Source of the DNA: a bacterium
GTDB lineage: Bacteria > Orphanbacterota > Orphanbacteria > Orphanbacterales > Orphanbacteraceae
Reading direction: 5' to 3'
Assembly: GCA_025782575.1 (NCBI GenBank)
Contig: JALGYY010000043.1
Span: 1-64,000, forward strand
DNA length: 64,000 nt
This document shows, piece after piece, positions 15,801 to 25,600 of this stretch. Each line of letters starts with the position of its first letter. Within the stretch, counting starts at the first letter, position 1. The position numbers and the translations under genes are program-made. The notes below the pieces were generated by a model. That model was not told the origin of the DNA. It saw only the letters and a program-made list of their open reading frames with translations, and did not search any database.

Positions 15801-17468
15801 CTGGAGAACGGCGACTGCGTCGTATGCGCCATGTTGGACGGATGCCTGAAGACGTCCGTCAAATGAGAAGGTCGCAGCATCATCCAGATTCCAAATCGTC
15901 CAGCAGCCACCACCGTTGAACGATCCATTGGCGAGCAGGCTGCCTTGATCCGTCCCACACTCTGGGGCTGGTGGTGGATCAGAATGCCACTCCACATTGC
16001 CGTCTCTGAGAATCATGTAATGCTGTTCGTCGCCCGGGAGCATGAAGTTTTGAAGCTTGTACTCTGTCGACTCATCCCAATTCTCTGGATCTCGACTCAT
16101 ATACCAATCACGGGTCGGTATCCCGTAGACATCGGCACTCCCCTCTTGCCACTTCTCCCAAAATTTCCCATAGAGGTAGTAGGCTTCATTCGTCGCAAGG
16201 GTGTTCCACTTTGCGTTCTTAGGATGGTAGAAGATAGCCCCAGGACCATTCGTTCCACCAGCATATCTTTGAATGTAATAGGCGCTTGTCAACCCACCGT
16301 ATCGGCAATGTTCTCGACTTGCCGAACCCATTGCACTCCCGACCACCGGTTGACATCCGTTGCGCTCATATGCCATCGCAATCAGGTAGGAAAAGTTGGG
16401 ATCCCATCCGTGATTCGTCCACCCGGACGCAACGCTGTTTGTGTATGGAAAGACCTTTACTTCGTTGCCATCTGGACGGTTCTTGACGTATTCTAAATAC
16501 CCGGTTTGAAAATCCTGCCGCCTGTGGTCGGCGCTCTCCAGATTGTATTCATTCGTGATCGGCATCCCGAGAGAAGAGCGAGGCCCGTTCAGATCGTTCC
16601 ACCCATCACCATTCCCATCATGGTAGAAGCCGAGCTTGATTGTATAGGCCCGCCTGCCACCGCCTAGGGCGTCGTAGACAATCGCGCAATCACTATAGGA
16701 TCCTCCTGACCACGCCTGGGCGTAGCAGTTTTCGGGTATGTTTCCGGCCCGATAACGCCTGCTGTACTCGTAGGGACGGAAATACCAGTGGATTCCGTGA
16801 TAGTCTCCTGCCTCGTCGTTCCGTGTACCGAAAACCTCGGACCCCCCGCTCGATATCAACTCAGCATCGAAAACTCTTGTGTTCATGGAAACGTAGTGTT
16901 TGTCTCCATATCCTGACATACAGTCGCATGGCTCGGGGTAGCCGTACAGCTCATTCCCATCCTTGATGTAGTGAACCTCCACCTCCGTATAGTCTCTAAT
17001 TGATGGATTACTTGTTCTCTGGGTCTGAAAGTGAATATGAGGAGAAGATTGGGTTTCGGTTACACCGACACCGCCACAGAATCCAAGGACTTGACCCTGG
17101 CTAACAAACTCACCATTTCGCACGATGATATTCTGGAAGTGAGCGAGACGCCCATAGTAGCCTTCCCCGTAGTCGAGAATTACTACGTTCCCATAAGCAC
17201 TATTGGTCCCGTCTTGCCGTTTAGCACGACCGGCGAATGTAACCCTGCCACCTAGCGGTGCAAGCACCGGGTATCCTAGGTCCTCTCCACCAACGAGATT
17301 GAAATCCCATGCAGCGTCTCCGGTGTGTGAATAGCCTCCATTCCACCCCTGTGAGCACCACCAATCGTCCCCTGCCATGTATGGAAGCTGTAGATTAGTC
17401 GGTTGCCCAAAGATGCTGATAGGCCAAAACAGCAACGTTATGAACGCGATTCCCATTGGGCGGGACAT
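12837..17468 (-). CDS. Giant exported M23 peptidase with carbohydrate-binding-like repeats and sorting tail
   Basis: A 1543-residue exported protein. The start at 17468 has AGGAGAAG just upstream and gives a clean signal peptide (MSRPMGIAFITLLFWPISIFG). The first part is an M23/LytM-type zinc peptidase: HTGDAAWDF holds the first ligands, and AHFQNIIVRNG … QGQVLGFCGG … SPHIHFQTQ holds the catalytic HxH. Two LGFP-like segments follow (SSLGMPITNEY, VYGIPTRDWY). Then come four Cys-containing carbohydrate-binding-like repeats, each beginning like DPGQLIAAPTFESLDCW or DPGSMIGDGGFDDRDCW. A mostly unassigned stretch follows, and the end is a FlgD/type-A-sorting-like tail (VGSGVYFIRVQTPMGF). It probably cuts peptide cross-links in cell walls or extracellular polymer. 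The PsbP-like gene upstream ends 42 bp before it. Confidence 0.85.
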   Translation of the reverse strand: MSRPMGIAFITLLFWPISIFGQPTNLQLPYMAGDDWWCSQGWNGGYSHTGDAAWDFNLVGGEDLGYPVLAPLGGRVTFAGRAKRQDGTNSAYGNVVILDYGEGYYGRLAHFQNIIVRNGEFVSQGQVLGFCGGVGVTETQSSPHIHFQTQRTSNPSIRDYTEVEVHYIKDGNELYGYPEPCDCMSGYGDKHYVSMNTRVFDAELISSGGSEVFGTRNDEAGDYHGIHWYFRPYEYSRRYRAGNIPENCYAQAWSGGSYSDCAIVYDALGGGRRAYTIKLGFYHDGNGDGWNDLNGPRSSLGMPITNEYNLESADHRRQDFQTGYLEYVKNRPDGNEVKVFPYTNSVASGWTNHGWDPNFSYLIAMAYERNGCQPVVGSAMGSASREHCRYGGLTSAYYIQRYAGGTNGPGAIFYHPKNAKWNTLATNEAYYLYGKFWEKWQEGSADVYGIPTRDWYMSRDPENWDESTEYKLQNFMLPGDEQHYMILRDGNVEWHSDPPPAPECGTDQGSLLANGSFNGGGCWTIWNLDDAATFSFDGRLQASVQHGAYDAVAVLQLVPLEAGEDYHLSFRAWSSQTCTITAISQNRGPPWQWYGLWQDLELDSQPQQIWENFTATESDPRSRFVLALGKVSGDVWIEGVVLRKTDCRRDPGQLIAAPTFESLDCWGRQHRVGDRFWFENDAEGEQVAAIWSSAPGEFWETQLFQPNLPISRGRKYRLSQTIATDRPMDIWVTIQNQDNEVIGPWDSLRVDGGPVLIESAAFTLAEDRSIEGAKLVYAMGQDVGTCRIGNILLEELHCEFDPGSMIGDGGFDDRDCWTFQHRTGKDRFTVEPDPDGEMAGHMYSSLDSDSVWVTQIRQENLSFRTDKHYYFHAEVMSTTPGGVAHVELVIPTDSEDWNPLYYKHAQPVWNGWFTIDTVLTSPADADNGVLSFAFGNVAGDYWIRNVRLEERDICFCEPPNLVASPDYAKTACWHVSGDVRLENGVARVTRTEDGSDPWSSYLEQDSIVLADRWQYRLSFNGKYVGPGDEDATIDVFLGRGDPRMGKNILEKGGRITLSSSGGPHVLNGFAIESTLESRLVFGLGKQAGIYEISDILLEMIPDDLSQRDKYKQPFSRDAIWSTPIGSEAQYVVAGLGPASAVGIDAIHWIVADEDDPVREIYDDLDGWSTQRCSGEKPTGVYTHVPDDLIVPDVNPPETPNNTAAFLQPGGDTLVQSNALARCETGGDVYGVPPRDEDGENFPNQSIYGDGILGGHGGSLLSSIGGTIRRGELIMTEPIRHVLKVLVNDSLLCRGPGSFRWPAGKSDKNWDPDGNDPLYTGNNPYVCMGSLLAIPESLKKHRVDLVTEVGRKLFDALVGYGAYIVDNAAWNCYYFCAEEGVREEVARYYGHSIDTNQDTPYHRDVNKLFGWLSVIDDNGPNSIGGAGDPIAYQVVELIKPEPPEPEESEPAPTVSAPSLNVVPEGREKVHLMIGVSEACRAEVVVYSVAGRVVTRMSGKVLQEGENDVPWDLKGQDGRRVGSGVYFIRVQTPMGFVQKRHVIIR

Positions 17469-17509
17469 TTCTTCTCCTAGCTCGGACGATGGTGCAATAG
17501 GGGGAATAC

Positions 17510-18151
17510 TCAACCCTGCTTCATAGTCAGCAGAATTCCCCTACAAGTCTCCTGTATGTAGTCGAAATCTGACGCATGAGACATTGACGACAGTTCTGCT
17601 GTTCGGTAGAAACCGAATCGAAATACCAAGCTCCCGTCTTCATTCGAGAAATAGTAGGAGGATGTCACTTGTGCATTCGCGCTTCCTTCCATTGCTAGGA
17701 GCGCTGGGAACTCCCCTACTGAAGCATAGGTTCTTGATAGGTGGGTCAAGCCGGTGTTATCAGCGTACAGCCCACTTCCATCGACCCATGTGGTGAGCGT
17801 ACCGTGATCGGATGGGTTTACAAAGACCTGGAGGGTACAACGGCCTGCCGGCGCGAACGCAATAGGATTCCTATCTGGTTCGATGGTTATCGCTTGTATT
17901 GCTTCAGAAGCGAGGTAGACGCCACCTTCTTTCATTGGCTCAGTTACTGACCAATCGGTCGGGTAGCGGAAACTGTACCCATAGTCAGAGTTCTCGTAGG
18001 TCTCCCAGTCGCTTGTATCAACTAGTTGTCCCGTTATTGTAGGAGACTCTTTACTGTCTGGCGACCATAAGATAGACCGTAGGAGAAGTAATGCAGCCGC
18101 CAGTGTCGCCACGGCTACTATTGACAATGCAGGTTTGGTTCCGATCTTCAT
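17510..18151 (-). CDS. Membrane-anchored PsbP-like protein
   Basis: A 213-residue protein with an N-terminal hydrophobic anchor (about residues 9-28, LSIVAVATLAAALLLLRSIL). The soluble domain opens with YGYSFRYPTDWSV, the hallmark of PsbP-like/Mog1-fold domains, and has a pair of cysteines (GRCTLQVFV … QETCRGIL). Such domains occur in many bacterial surface proteins unrelated to photosynthesis; function is unknown. It ends 42 bp before the M23 peptidase start and shares its direction, so the two are probably co-transcribed. Confidence 0.65.
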   Translation of the reverse strand: MKIGTKPALSIVAVATLAAALLLLRSILWSPDSKESPTITGQLVDTSDWETYENSDYGYSFRYPTDWSVTEPMKEGGVYLASEAIQAITIEPDRNPIAFAPAGRCTLQVFVNPSDHGTLTTWVDGSGLYADNTGLTHLSRTYASVGEFPALLAMEGSANAQVTSSYYFSNEDGSLVFRFGFYRTAELSSMSHASDFDYIQETCRGILLTMKQG

Positions 18152-18353
18152 AGCACGTATCTCTTATCATATAAAACGTCGTTCGTCAAGAGGCTAGATT
18201 GGAAGACATGAGTGAACAGAGATCGCACGCCAAGACTCAATCGATTGAGATAAGATCACTTCCGAGGCCTGACTGGATGAGTCAACGCCAACAGTGGTAG
18301 TATTGGGGTGATGGGTAGTTCGGGTATGTCATCCACGTGATAAGGGATCTCTG

Positions 18354-19868
18354 ATGGTTCAGAGGCCAGAGACAAAACAAGTCGGTATCTGGATCCGCGT
18401 CTCGACTGAAGACCAAGCCCGTGGTGAGAGTCCTGAGCACCACGAGCGCCGGGCCCGCGCGTACGCCGAATCGAAAGACTGGCGCGTTCGCGAGGTGTAT
18501 CACCTTGAAGCTGTATCTGGAAAATCGGTCATGGGGCACCCAGAAACGAAGAAGATGCTCTGCCATCTTGAGTCAGGGCACATTACAGGCCTCATCTTCT
18601 CCAAGCTTGCACGCCTAGCCCGGAATACGAGGGAACTCCTCGATTTTGCTGACATCTTCCGGGATAGCGGCGCGGACTTGATCTCCCTTCAGGAGGCAAT
18701 CGACACAACTTCACCTGCGGGCCGCCTATTCTACACGATGATAGCCGCTATGGCCCAGTGGGAGCGGGAGGAGATTTCGGAGCGTGTAGCCGCCTCGGTT
18801 CCCATTCGGGCAAAGCTAGGGAAACCTCTCGGAGGGGTCGCCCCGCTAGGTTATCAATGGAAAGATAGGAAACTCATTCCCGATCCAGCGGAAGCACCCG
18901 TCCGAAGACTCATCTATGAGCTCTTCCTCGAACACCGAAGAAAAAAGGCAGTTGCCCGGATTTTGAATGAAAGAGGTTATCGCACACGAAAGGGCGCAAA
19001 GTTCACGGATACGACCGTGGCTCGTCTCCTTCGAGATCCCTCAGCAAAAGGGAAACGCCGCGCCAACTATACAAAATCCAAGGGGGACGGAAGAGGCTGG
19101 AGATTGAAACCCGAGGAGGAGTGGATCTTCGTCGATATCGAGCCCATCATTTCTGAGGATCTCTGGAACCAATGTGCCGCCCTCCTCGATGAGGATCGCC
19201 TCCGGGCACAACGACGCGGACCGAGACCGACCCACCTCTTTTCCGGCGTGGTCTTTTGCCACTGTGGGAGAAAAATGTACGTTTCGAACGACTCCAAGGA
19301 TCTAAAATACGTCTGTCGGGACTGCCGGAACAGAATCTCGAAGAAGGATCTGGAGACGATATTCCACGAGCAACTAAAGGACTTCTTCTTTTCGCCAGAG
19401 GAGATTGCCTCGTACCTGGATCAAGCGGATGAGACCATACGGAAAAAGCAGGAGGAATTGAAGGCTCTGGATGCGGAATTCAAGAGTGTGGAATCCGAAA
19501 TGGAAACGCTCTACCGGCTCTACCAGAAGGACGGAATCACCCCGAAGGGCTTCAGAAGAAAGTACGACCCCCTCGAAGAGAGACAGTCTCAAATAGAGGC
19601 GGAAATCCCAAAACTCCAGGGTGAAGTGGACTTCCTCAAGATCCAGTATTTGTCAAAAGATACAATACTCTCCGAAGCGAAGGATCTTGCGACCCGCTGG
19701 CCCCAACTGGACGCCTCTGAAAAACAACAGATCATAGAAAACGTTGTCCAGAAAGTACTTATAGGCAAGAGCGACATCGAATTCGACCTGGCATACCTGC
19801 CATCTCCTTCGGAGATAGCCGGTAAAAGGCAACGTCCAAACAGGGATTCATCGCCGCAGCCAGCATGA
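18354..19868 (+). CDS. Large serine recombinase (site-specific integrase)
   Basis: A 504-residue large serine integrase. The resolvase catalytic domain begins [17 protein letters not shown] with nucleophile Ser17 and includes [17 protein letters not shown] and [13 protein letters not shown]. The recombinase domain follows with [19 protein letters not shown] zinc ribbon (FCHCGRKMY … CRDCRN) precedes a long coiled coil (about 345-440), and then a C-terminal part. It cuts and rejoins attP/attB. Its 3' end lies in the interrupted comM gene. The last codons (N-R-D-S-S-P-Q-P-A-stop) are comM antisense sequence, so integration supplies its stop codon. A purine-rich AAGGGA precedes the ATG. Confidence 0.95.
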   Translation: MVQRPETKQVGIWIRVSTEDQARGESPEHHERRARAYAESKDWRVREVYHLEAVSGKSVMGHPETKKMLCHLESGHITGLIFSKLARLARNTRELLDFADIFRDSGADLISLQEAIDTTSPAGRLFYTMIAAMAQWEREEISERVAASVPIRAKLGKPLGGVAPLGYQWKDRKLIPDPAEAPVRRLIYELFLEHRRKKAVARILNERGYRTRKGAKFTDTTVARLLRDPSAKGKRRANYTKSKGDGRGWRLKPEEEWIFVDIEPIISEDLWNQCAALLDEDRLRAQRRGPRPTHLFSGVVFCHCGRKMYVSNDSKDLKYVCRDCRNRISKKDLETIFHEQLKDFFFSPEEIASYLDQADETIRKKQEELKALDAEFKSVESEMETLYRLYQKDGITPKGFRRKYDPLEERQSQIEAEIPKLQGEVDFLKIQYLSKDTILSEAKDLATRWPQLDASEKQQIIENVVQKVLIGKSDIEFDLAYLPSPSEIAGKRQRPNRDSSPQPA

Positions 19869-20892
19869 ACTGCGCGGGGTAGCTGACCGACCCGATCGAT
19901 CGCGCCAACCGGACAACCCCCTCCTCAATCGGTTGCCTCAAGAGCTCAATCACGTTCTTCTTGAATTCAGGAACCTCATCGAGAAAGAGAACACCCCGGT
20001 GGGAGAGGGAGATTTCACCCGGCCTGGGAATAGTCCCCCCTCCGACCATGCCGGCATCGGATGTGGAATGATGGGGCGCTCGAAACGGTCGGCGCCGCAT
20101 CAGGGTCGACGCCGTCGGAAGGAGCCCGGCCACCGAGTAAACACTCGTCACCTCGAGCGACTCCTCCCTCGATAAACCGGGGAGAATAGAGGGAAGCCTT
20201 CTGGCGATCATTGTCTTGCCCGACCCAGGCGGCCCGATGAACAGAATATTGTGCCCACCCGCTGCGGCGACTTCGAGTGCGCGTTTCGCATGTTCCTGCC
20301 CTCGAACATCGTTGAGATCGGGACCCTCCCCCTCCGGCTCACCAGTTCCGTTTCGGGGACTGTAGGGATCTGACCCATCCGGAAACCGAATCTTCTCGAC
20401 AGCTTCCGCCAACGTCGAGGCGGGCCAGACTTCGAGCGATCCTCCGACGGCGGCCGCTTCTTCCGCATTCTCCATCGGAACGATGATGGCCCGCACCCCG
20501 GATTGCCTGGCACAGATGGCGAGAGAGAGTACTCCCCGAACGGGACGGAGCCGCCCATCCAGAGAGAGCTCCCCCACAGCGAGCACATGATCGGCCGGAG
20601 CGCTTTCGATCTGTTCGGATGAGAGCAGGATGCAGATTGCGATCGGGAGATCGTACAGTGCACCTTCTTTTCGCATCCCCGCCGGCGCAAGGTTGATCGT
20701 GATCCGCCTCGTCGGAAACTCGAACTCTGAATTACGGAGTGCGGCGGCCACTCTCTCCCGTGACTCCCGGACCGATGTGTCGGGCAACCCGACTACTGTG
20801 AACGAGGGAAGCCCGGCCCCGAGGTCGGCCTCTACCTGTACGAGGTGGGCGTCGACGCCGAAGAGTCCCCCCGACAAAACGCGCGCGTGCAT
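19759..20892 (-). pseudogene. comM: comM/YifB Mg-chelatase-like ATPase, interrupted by integration
   Basis: A 377-codon frame whose first about 351 residues are a good ComM/YifB protein. It has the N-terminal Lon-protease-like domain ([22 protein letters not shown]), Walker [33 protein letters not shown], and LFLDEVPEF. Homology ends right after AAAMNPC. The normal CPCG… continuation and the whole C-terminal domain are replaced by 26 codons that are antisense to the serine integrase. ComM is a hexameric helicase that aids branch migration in natural transformation. The truncated product should be inactive. ComM genes are known integration targets of other mobile elements. The ATG at 20892 has AGGAGAGACAGG upstream. 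Confidence 0.9.
19832..19850. other. Attachment-site junction (attR-like) inside comM
   Basis: ComM homology, read on the minus strand, stops between the MNPC codons (19840-19851) and the following LDVAF codons, while the serine integrase coding sequence lies on the left side. The crossover should thus lie within a few bases of 19840. The matching other junction, with the 3' half of comM, is not found to the left in this window. Confidence 0.6.
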
Positions 20893-20960
20893 TTCCTGTC
20901 TCTCCTCCTCCCATGGTCCGTTCTCCGGCGAAGCCGTCGAATCGAGTTTCCAGCTCCTGT

Positions 20961-20989
20961 TTGACTCGCCTGGGCGCGAACGCTATGTT
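20961..20989 (+). promoter_or_regulatory. Sigma70-type promoter for the GT39-like gene
   Basis: TTGACT (20961-20966) and TATGTT (20984-20989) are separated by exactly 17 bp in the divergent comM/glycosyltransferase gap. The predicted start near 20996 leaves a leader of about 23 nt with GGGGAGGA before the GTG at 21019. Confidence 0.6.
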
Positions 20990-21018
20990 CCTCCTGAGCC
21001 GGGGAGGAACTGAAAATC

Positions 21019-22626
21019 GTGGACCGCCGATCGATCATCGCAGCCCTTACGATCTTCCTGATCGCGCTGGTATTCCGTCTCCTGTTCATCGCTGATTTTC
21101 GAGAATCCCCCTATTTCGATCACCTCATGATCGATGCCGCATCGTACGATCGCTGGGCACAGGAAATCGCATCGGGCAATTTCTTCGGTGATCGCGTGTT
21201 CTATCAGTCCCCCCTCTACCCTTATTTCCTGGGCGGGGTCTACTCGATCTTCGGCCGTGACTTTCTCGCTGCCCGGATCGTGCAGGCACTGGTCGGGTCG
21301 CTCACCTGCCTCTCCCTTCTCTTTCTGACCCGCCGGCTCTTCGGTCGCGCGGCCGGCTGGATCGCCGGTGGTTTGGCAGCTGTCTACTCGACGTTTATCT
21401 TTCAGGACGCCATGCTTCTGAAATCAGTGGTCCTCTTCCTATTTCTCTCCCTTTCCCTACTGCGGATCAGTCAGGCGATCGACTCAGGGCGAAGCGCTCC
21501 CCTCTTCCAATCCGGACTCCTCTTCGGAATCGCCATCTGCGGCCGGGGCAATCTGCTGTTCGCGCTCCCCCTCTTTTGTCTATGGCTTTACGTTCGGGTG
21601 GATGGCACCCCCGCACTCAGACGACTGAGAGCCCCCCTGATCTTTCTGACAGGCGCGATTCTCGCCATCTCCCCGGTTACCGTCAGGAATCGAATCGTCG
21701 GTAATGACTGGGTCCTCACCGAATCGGATGCCGGCATCAACTTGTACGTGGGAAATAACCCTCACGCCATCGGCATCCACCAGCCTCCCGATGAAGTCCG
21801 TACAGTCCCCGAGCATGAGGAGATCGACGCAAGGAGAATCGCCGAGCTCGATCTCGGACGGGCGCTCAAGCCGTCGGAAGTTTCTCGCTACTGGATTGAC
21901 AAGGCGATCGACTTCGCCCTGACCCATCCGCTGAAAGAGCTGAAGCTGATCGGCCGGAAATTCCAGCTCGCGTGGAACTGGTATGAGGTGCCGGACAACT
22001 ATAATCAGTATTACTTCGCACGGGTCTCCTGGCTCTTCCGCGGCCTCCTGCCGACGTTTCTTTTCGTCGCCCCCCTTTCCCTGTTCGGCATGGTCGTCAC
22101 ATTTCGGGACTGGAGACGGAACGGCTACATGCACCTGTTTGTATTTGCCTATCTACTCTCGCTTCTCGCGCTCTACATCACATCTCGGTACAGATTGCCT
22201 ATTTTGATCGGTCTCATCCCTTTCGCGGCAGCCGGCATGGTCGAGGCGTTTCGTTCGTTCAGGAGTGGTCGCCCGGTGCCACTTGTCCGGGCTGTACTGA
22301 TCCTCGTCTCTGTCACGCTCTTCTCACGATTGGACCTGTTTGAAGCCTACGGTTTTTCCAAACAGGAGATGGAAGTCGCCACATTTCATGCGATGGACGG
22401 GAGAATAACTGAAGCCGAGGCGGCTTTTGAGCGAGCGGTCACGGAGGCAGCGAACTCCGGTGATCTTCATCTCGTCCACTTGAACCAGGGGATTTTCTTT
22501 CGCAACATCGGCCGCACAGATGATGCCATCCGCGCATTTGAAAGTGCCTTGCGCGCCGAACCAGGATTCACTCCCGCTCGTACCGAACTCCTGAAACTTC
22601 GCGGTTCCAGCGGAGAGGATCATTGA
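21019..22626 (+). CDS. GT39/ArnT-like membrane glycosyltransferase with TPR C-terminus
   Basis: A 535-residue polytopic membrane protein of the GT-C fold (dolichyl-phosphate-mannose-protein mannosyltransferase-like). After a first membrane helix, FDHLMIDAASYDRWAQEIA and the loop FYQSPLYPYFLGGVYSIFG carry the acidic and aromatic residues typical of the first periplasmic loop. About ten further hydrophobic segments follow. The last about 100 residues form TPR units (MDGRITEAEAAFERAV, IGRTDDAIRAFESALR). It probably transfers a lipid-linked sugar to protein or lipid on the periplasmic face. The GTG start is supported by the promoter and ribosome-binding site. It is convergent with, and overlaps by 7 bp, the M6 protease gene. 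Confidence 0.8.
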   Translation: MDRRSIIAALTIFLIALVFRLLFIADFRESPYFDHLMIDAASYDRWAQEIASGNFFGDRVFYQSPLYPYFLGGVYSIFGRDFLAARIVQALVGSLTCLSLLFLTRRLFGRAAGWIAGGLAAVYSTFIFQDAMLLKSVVLFLFLSLSLLRISQAIDSGRSAPLFQSGLLFGIAICGRGNLLFALPLFCLWLYVRVDGTPALRRLRAPLIFLTGAILAISPVTVRNRIVGNDWVLTESDAGINLYVGNNPHAIGIHQPPDEVRTVPEHEEIDARRIAELDLGRALKPSEVSRYWIDKAIDFALTHPLKELKLIGRKFQLAWNWYEVPDNYNQYYFARVSWLFRGLLPTFLFVAPLSLFGMVVTFRDWRRNGYMHLFVFAYLLSLLALYITSRYRLPILIGLIPFAAAGMVEAFRSFRSGRPVPLVRAVLILVSVTLFSRLDLFEAYGFSKQEMEVATFHAMDGRITEAEAAFERAVTEAANSGDLHLVHLNQGIFFRNIGRTDDAIRAFESALRAEPGFTPARTELLKLRGSSGEDH

Positions 22627-25600
22627 CTCCCGGACCTTCCGTCACCGGTCGCCCGGCTGAGGAGCATGATCTTCTTTGTGGCTGCCGGTAAGTCACCAAC
22701 TTGAACTCGTAGGAAGTAGATACCCGAGCCAAGATTCTCCCCACGATCACTCAGGCCGTCCCAGGACATATCCCGGAATCCGGTAGAGACTCCCGGAATT
22801 GTCCGACTGCTTACTCTTCGCCCTCGAATATCATAGATAGCAATCGTAATCGTCGTCTCACTCTTCCCCGTACCTTCGGGTACAGCTACTTCAAAGCGCA
22901 CCGTCCCAAGCCCCGGATGGGGCCCGAGGAGACGGATTCCCCCGTTCTGCGGCCGGCCCGGAACGGTGGCGGTGATCGGACCATAGCGCGTGTCCCCGGT
23001 CGGCATAAACAGGTTCACATAGTAATCCCACTCAGTCGGCTCTTCGCCGGGAGGAAATGAGTGATCCCTATAGTAGTAGTGCCCCGGCCCGTCGATTACT
23101 CCCTCCACGATCGCCTGACTCCCCTCCGGCCCCGCCTCACCCCGGGGGAAGCGGAACACGGCGTACCGACCTGCCGGGACATTCCCCTCGACCCGCCACT
23201 CGATAAGCACCTCGCTGACATCTTCGCGGAGACCGGCGAATCGGAACCGAAAACCGGCGGTCGGATCGCGCATTGTTTTCGGCAAGTCGAGAGCGACACC
23301 ACGAACGCTTTCCGGTGATACACCGTGATCGATCCAGACCAGCGTGCTCCCCGAAAAAGCGGGCGAAGAGATGCCGTCACGGAGGAACGCAGCAGGATAA
23401 GCCCGCCCCCCTTTCAATCGGCGGACGAGTAATGTGACGCCCCCATCACACCGCTCCATCCAGGCGATGATCTGAGCGTCAAGACCGATCCACTCAATCG
23501 GTCTCGTTGCCGTGTGAACCGTATCGGTCGCCCCGATCGGCCCATCTCGAAAGAGAATGAAGTTCTTCTCACCGACCTTTTCGATCCAGGCGAATCCTCC
23601 GATCTCACTCACATCCCACATGATTGGCTGCTTTGCGAGAACCGGATTGTCTATCGATCGACTCTCGAAGTCATAACGGTTCAGTTTCCAATCGGCGCCG
23701 AGTCGCTCCAACCAGAAAAGGGCCGATTGATTGAGGAGTGGTCTGCCGTCGACACTCCCCTCGATGGGGATGTGCTTGATGGTACCTCCCGCCTCCGTGT
23801 ACGAAACTCCTTCCCCACCTGCTCCACAGACCGGTTCGACCCAGGCGATCCGTCCACCGCCGAGAGCCGGCCTGGATGCTTCGTTCCCTTCCAACGAGAG
23901 CGCCGTTCGCTCCCCCGTTTCGAGAACGAGCTTTTCTATCCGGCCCTCGGCGACGTACACAATCTGCCCTTTCCCGGCGACGACTTCGGTACCACGAACC
24001 TGGCGCCCTTGGATCTCCGCCTGCCGGTTGATGTCATACGGCAGGAGCCAACCCAATACGCCTCGAACCAGAAGTGGTGAGTTCCAGCTGATTTCCTCTG
24101 TAGGAAGATCAAACCCGGGTATGATGAAAGACCGGCCGGGGATCGCCCGCGGAATGGGCACGATCAATCGATTGTCGGCGGTGTCGGTCTCACGAACGCC
24201 GGGCACGATCTCTACCTGAAGCGAGTCCGGCCTCAGGTTCGGAAACGGTAATACGAACGGGATTATGGTCTGAATCGAAGTCCCCGGTTCGAGGAGACCG
24301 AGCGGGATTCGAACGCGAGACTCCTCTCCCCCGGTCGAAAGACCGGCCTGAAGAGTGGCCGGACGGGATGCTTCGCTTCCCCGGTTCACCACCTCTACAG
24401 GCACATCGATCGTGTCGCCGGCCCAGGAACCGGCAAAGAGAGCAGTCGTGTCGATGAGTACCGCGAGATTTTGATAGTCAGTCGTGGTTTCCGGAACGCG
24501 GCCCGATCCTTTTCGGTCGCCTCGGGCGGTCGCCCAGGCGGGCCGCATTTTTTTCTCTCCCCTGATCTCAAAACGATCCCAACCCCGTTCGGAATCCTGG
24601 ACGATCAGTTCCCATATACCGTTCCTGTCCAGGTCGGCGAGAATCGGAATGCCGGCTAGCCCTACCGGAGGAATCGGCCACCCCGGTACGGGAACAGCGT
24701 CCGGGTCCCATGCGAACAGGCCGCCGGCAACAGTCGCTCCGATAATTTCGAGATCACCATCCCCATCGACGTCGGCAACCAGCGGACTCCTTTGAAGACC
24801 GAACCCGGCCTGAACCGGCCACCCGGGGAGCACGACTCCCCGTTGATCGACCACGAAGAATCGATTGCCTGCGAGGGCGACCACCTCGTCGGCGCCATCT
24901 CCATCCAGATCGCAGGCGGCGACATGAGCTCCCGACAGACTCTTCCCGGTCGCTACCGGCCACCCCGGAAGGGACCGGCCGTCCTCATGAAATGCATGGA
25001 TGTTTCCCGCCCCGTCGATCGTGACCAGCGCCGGCGCACCGAACTGCGCCACTACCGGCGCTGCTTTCACGCCGGATCGGAGTTGGACAGGCCAACCGGG
25101 CGCGTGACTCCCATCACTATCGAAGAGGGCGAGTTTGCCCTGATTTGTTCCGATGGCGATCATCTCAGCCATAGCCCCGGGGAAGACGCACGGCCCGGTC
25201 AGGTTCTCTCCACCCGGTTCCAGAGGCCAGCCGTCTCTCTCCTGCCCATCCACTCCCAGTCGATGGACAGCGCCCCCCCCGGTGACGACGATCGACCAGG
25301 ACAGGTCACTCTCTCTCAGAAGTAGCAGGGCGTTCCCCCCTGGCTCTCCCGAAAGAAGAGGCCAGCGCCCGATCCGGGAACCGTCCTCATCGAAAAGAGT
25401 GACCGTCCCCTCTTCGTCGATGCATGCGACTTCCTCCCGGCCATCCCCATCGATATCCGCCATCACCGGAGTTCCTGAGAGTGGTGCGGTCAGTTGGGCC
25501 CAGGCGGTCCGCCTCCCCTCTTCGTCGATCCGGTCAATACGGCCGTCAAGCGACGCGACGAGAATTCCTCCTTCATGAATCGCGGGTCCCCCCACACCCC

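Noticed and set aside
1-19840. The missing 3' half of comM
   Set aside because: I looked for the CPCG and SGPLLDRID-type continuation on the minus strand and found none, so the left junction cannot be placed in this window.
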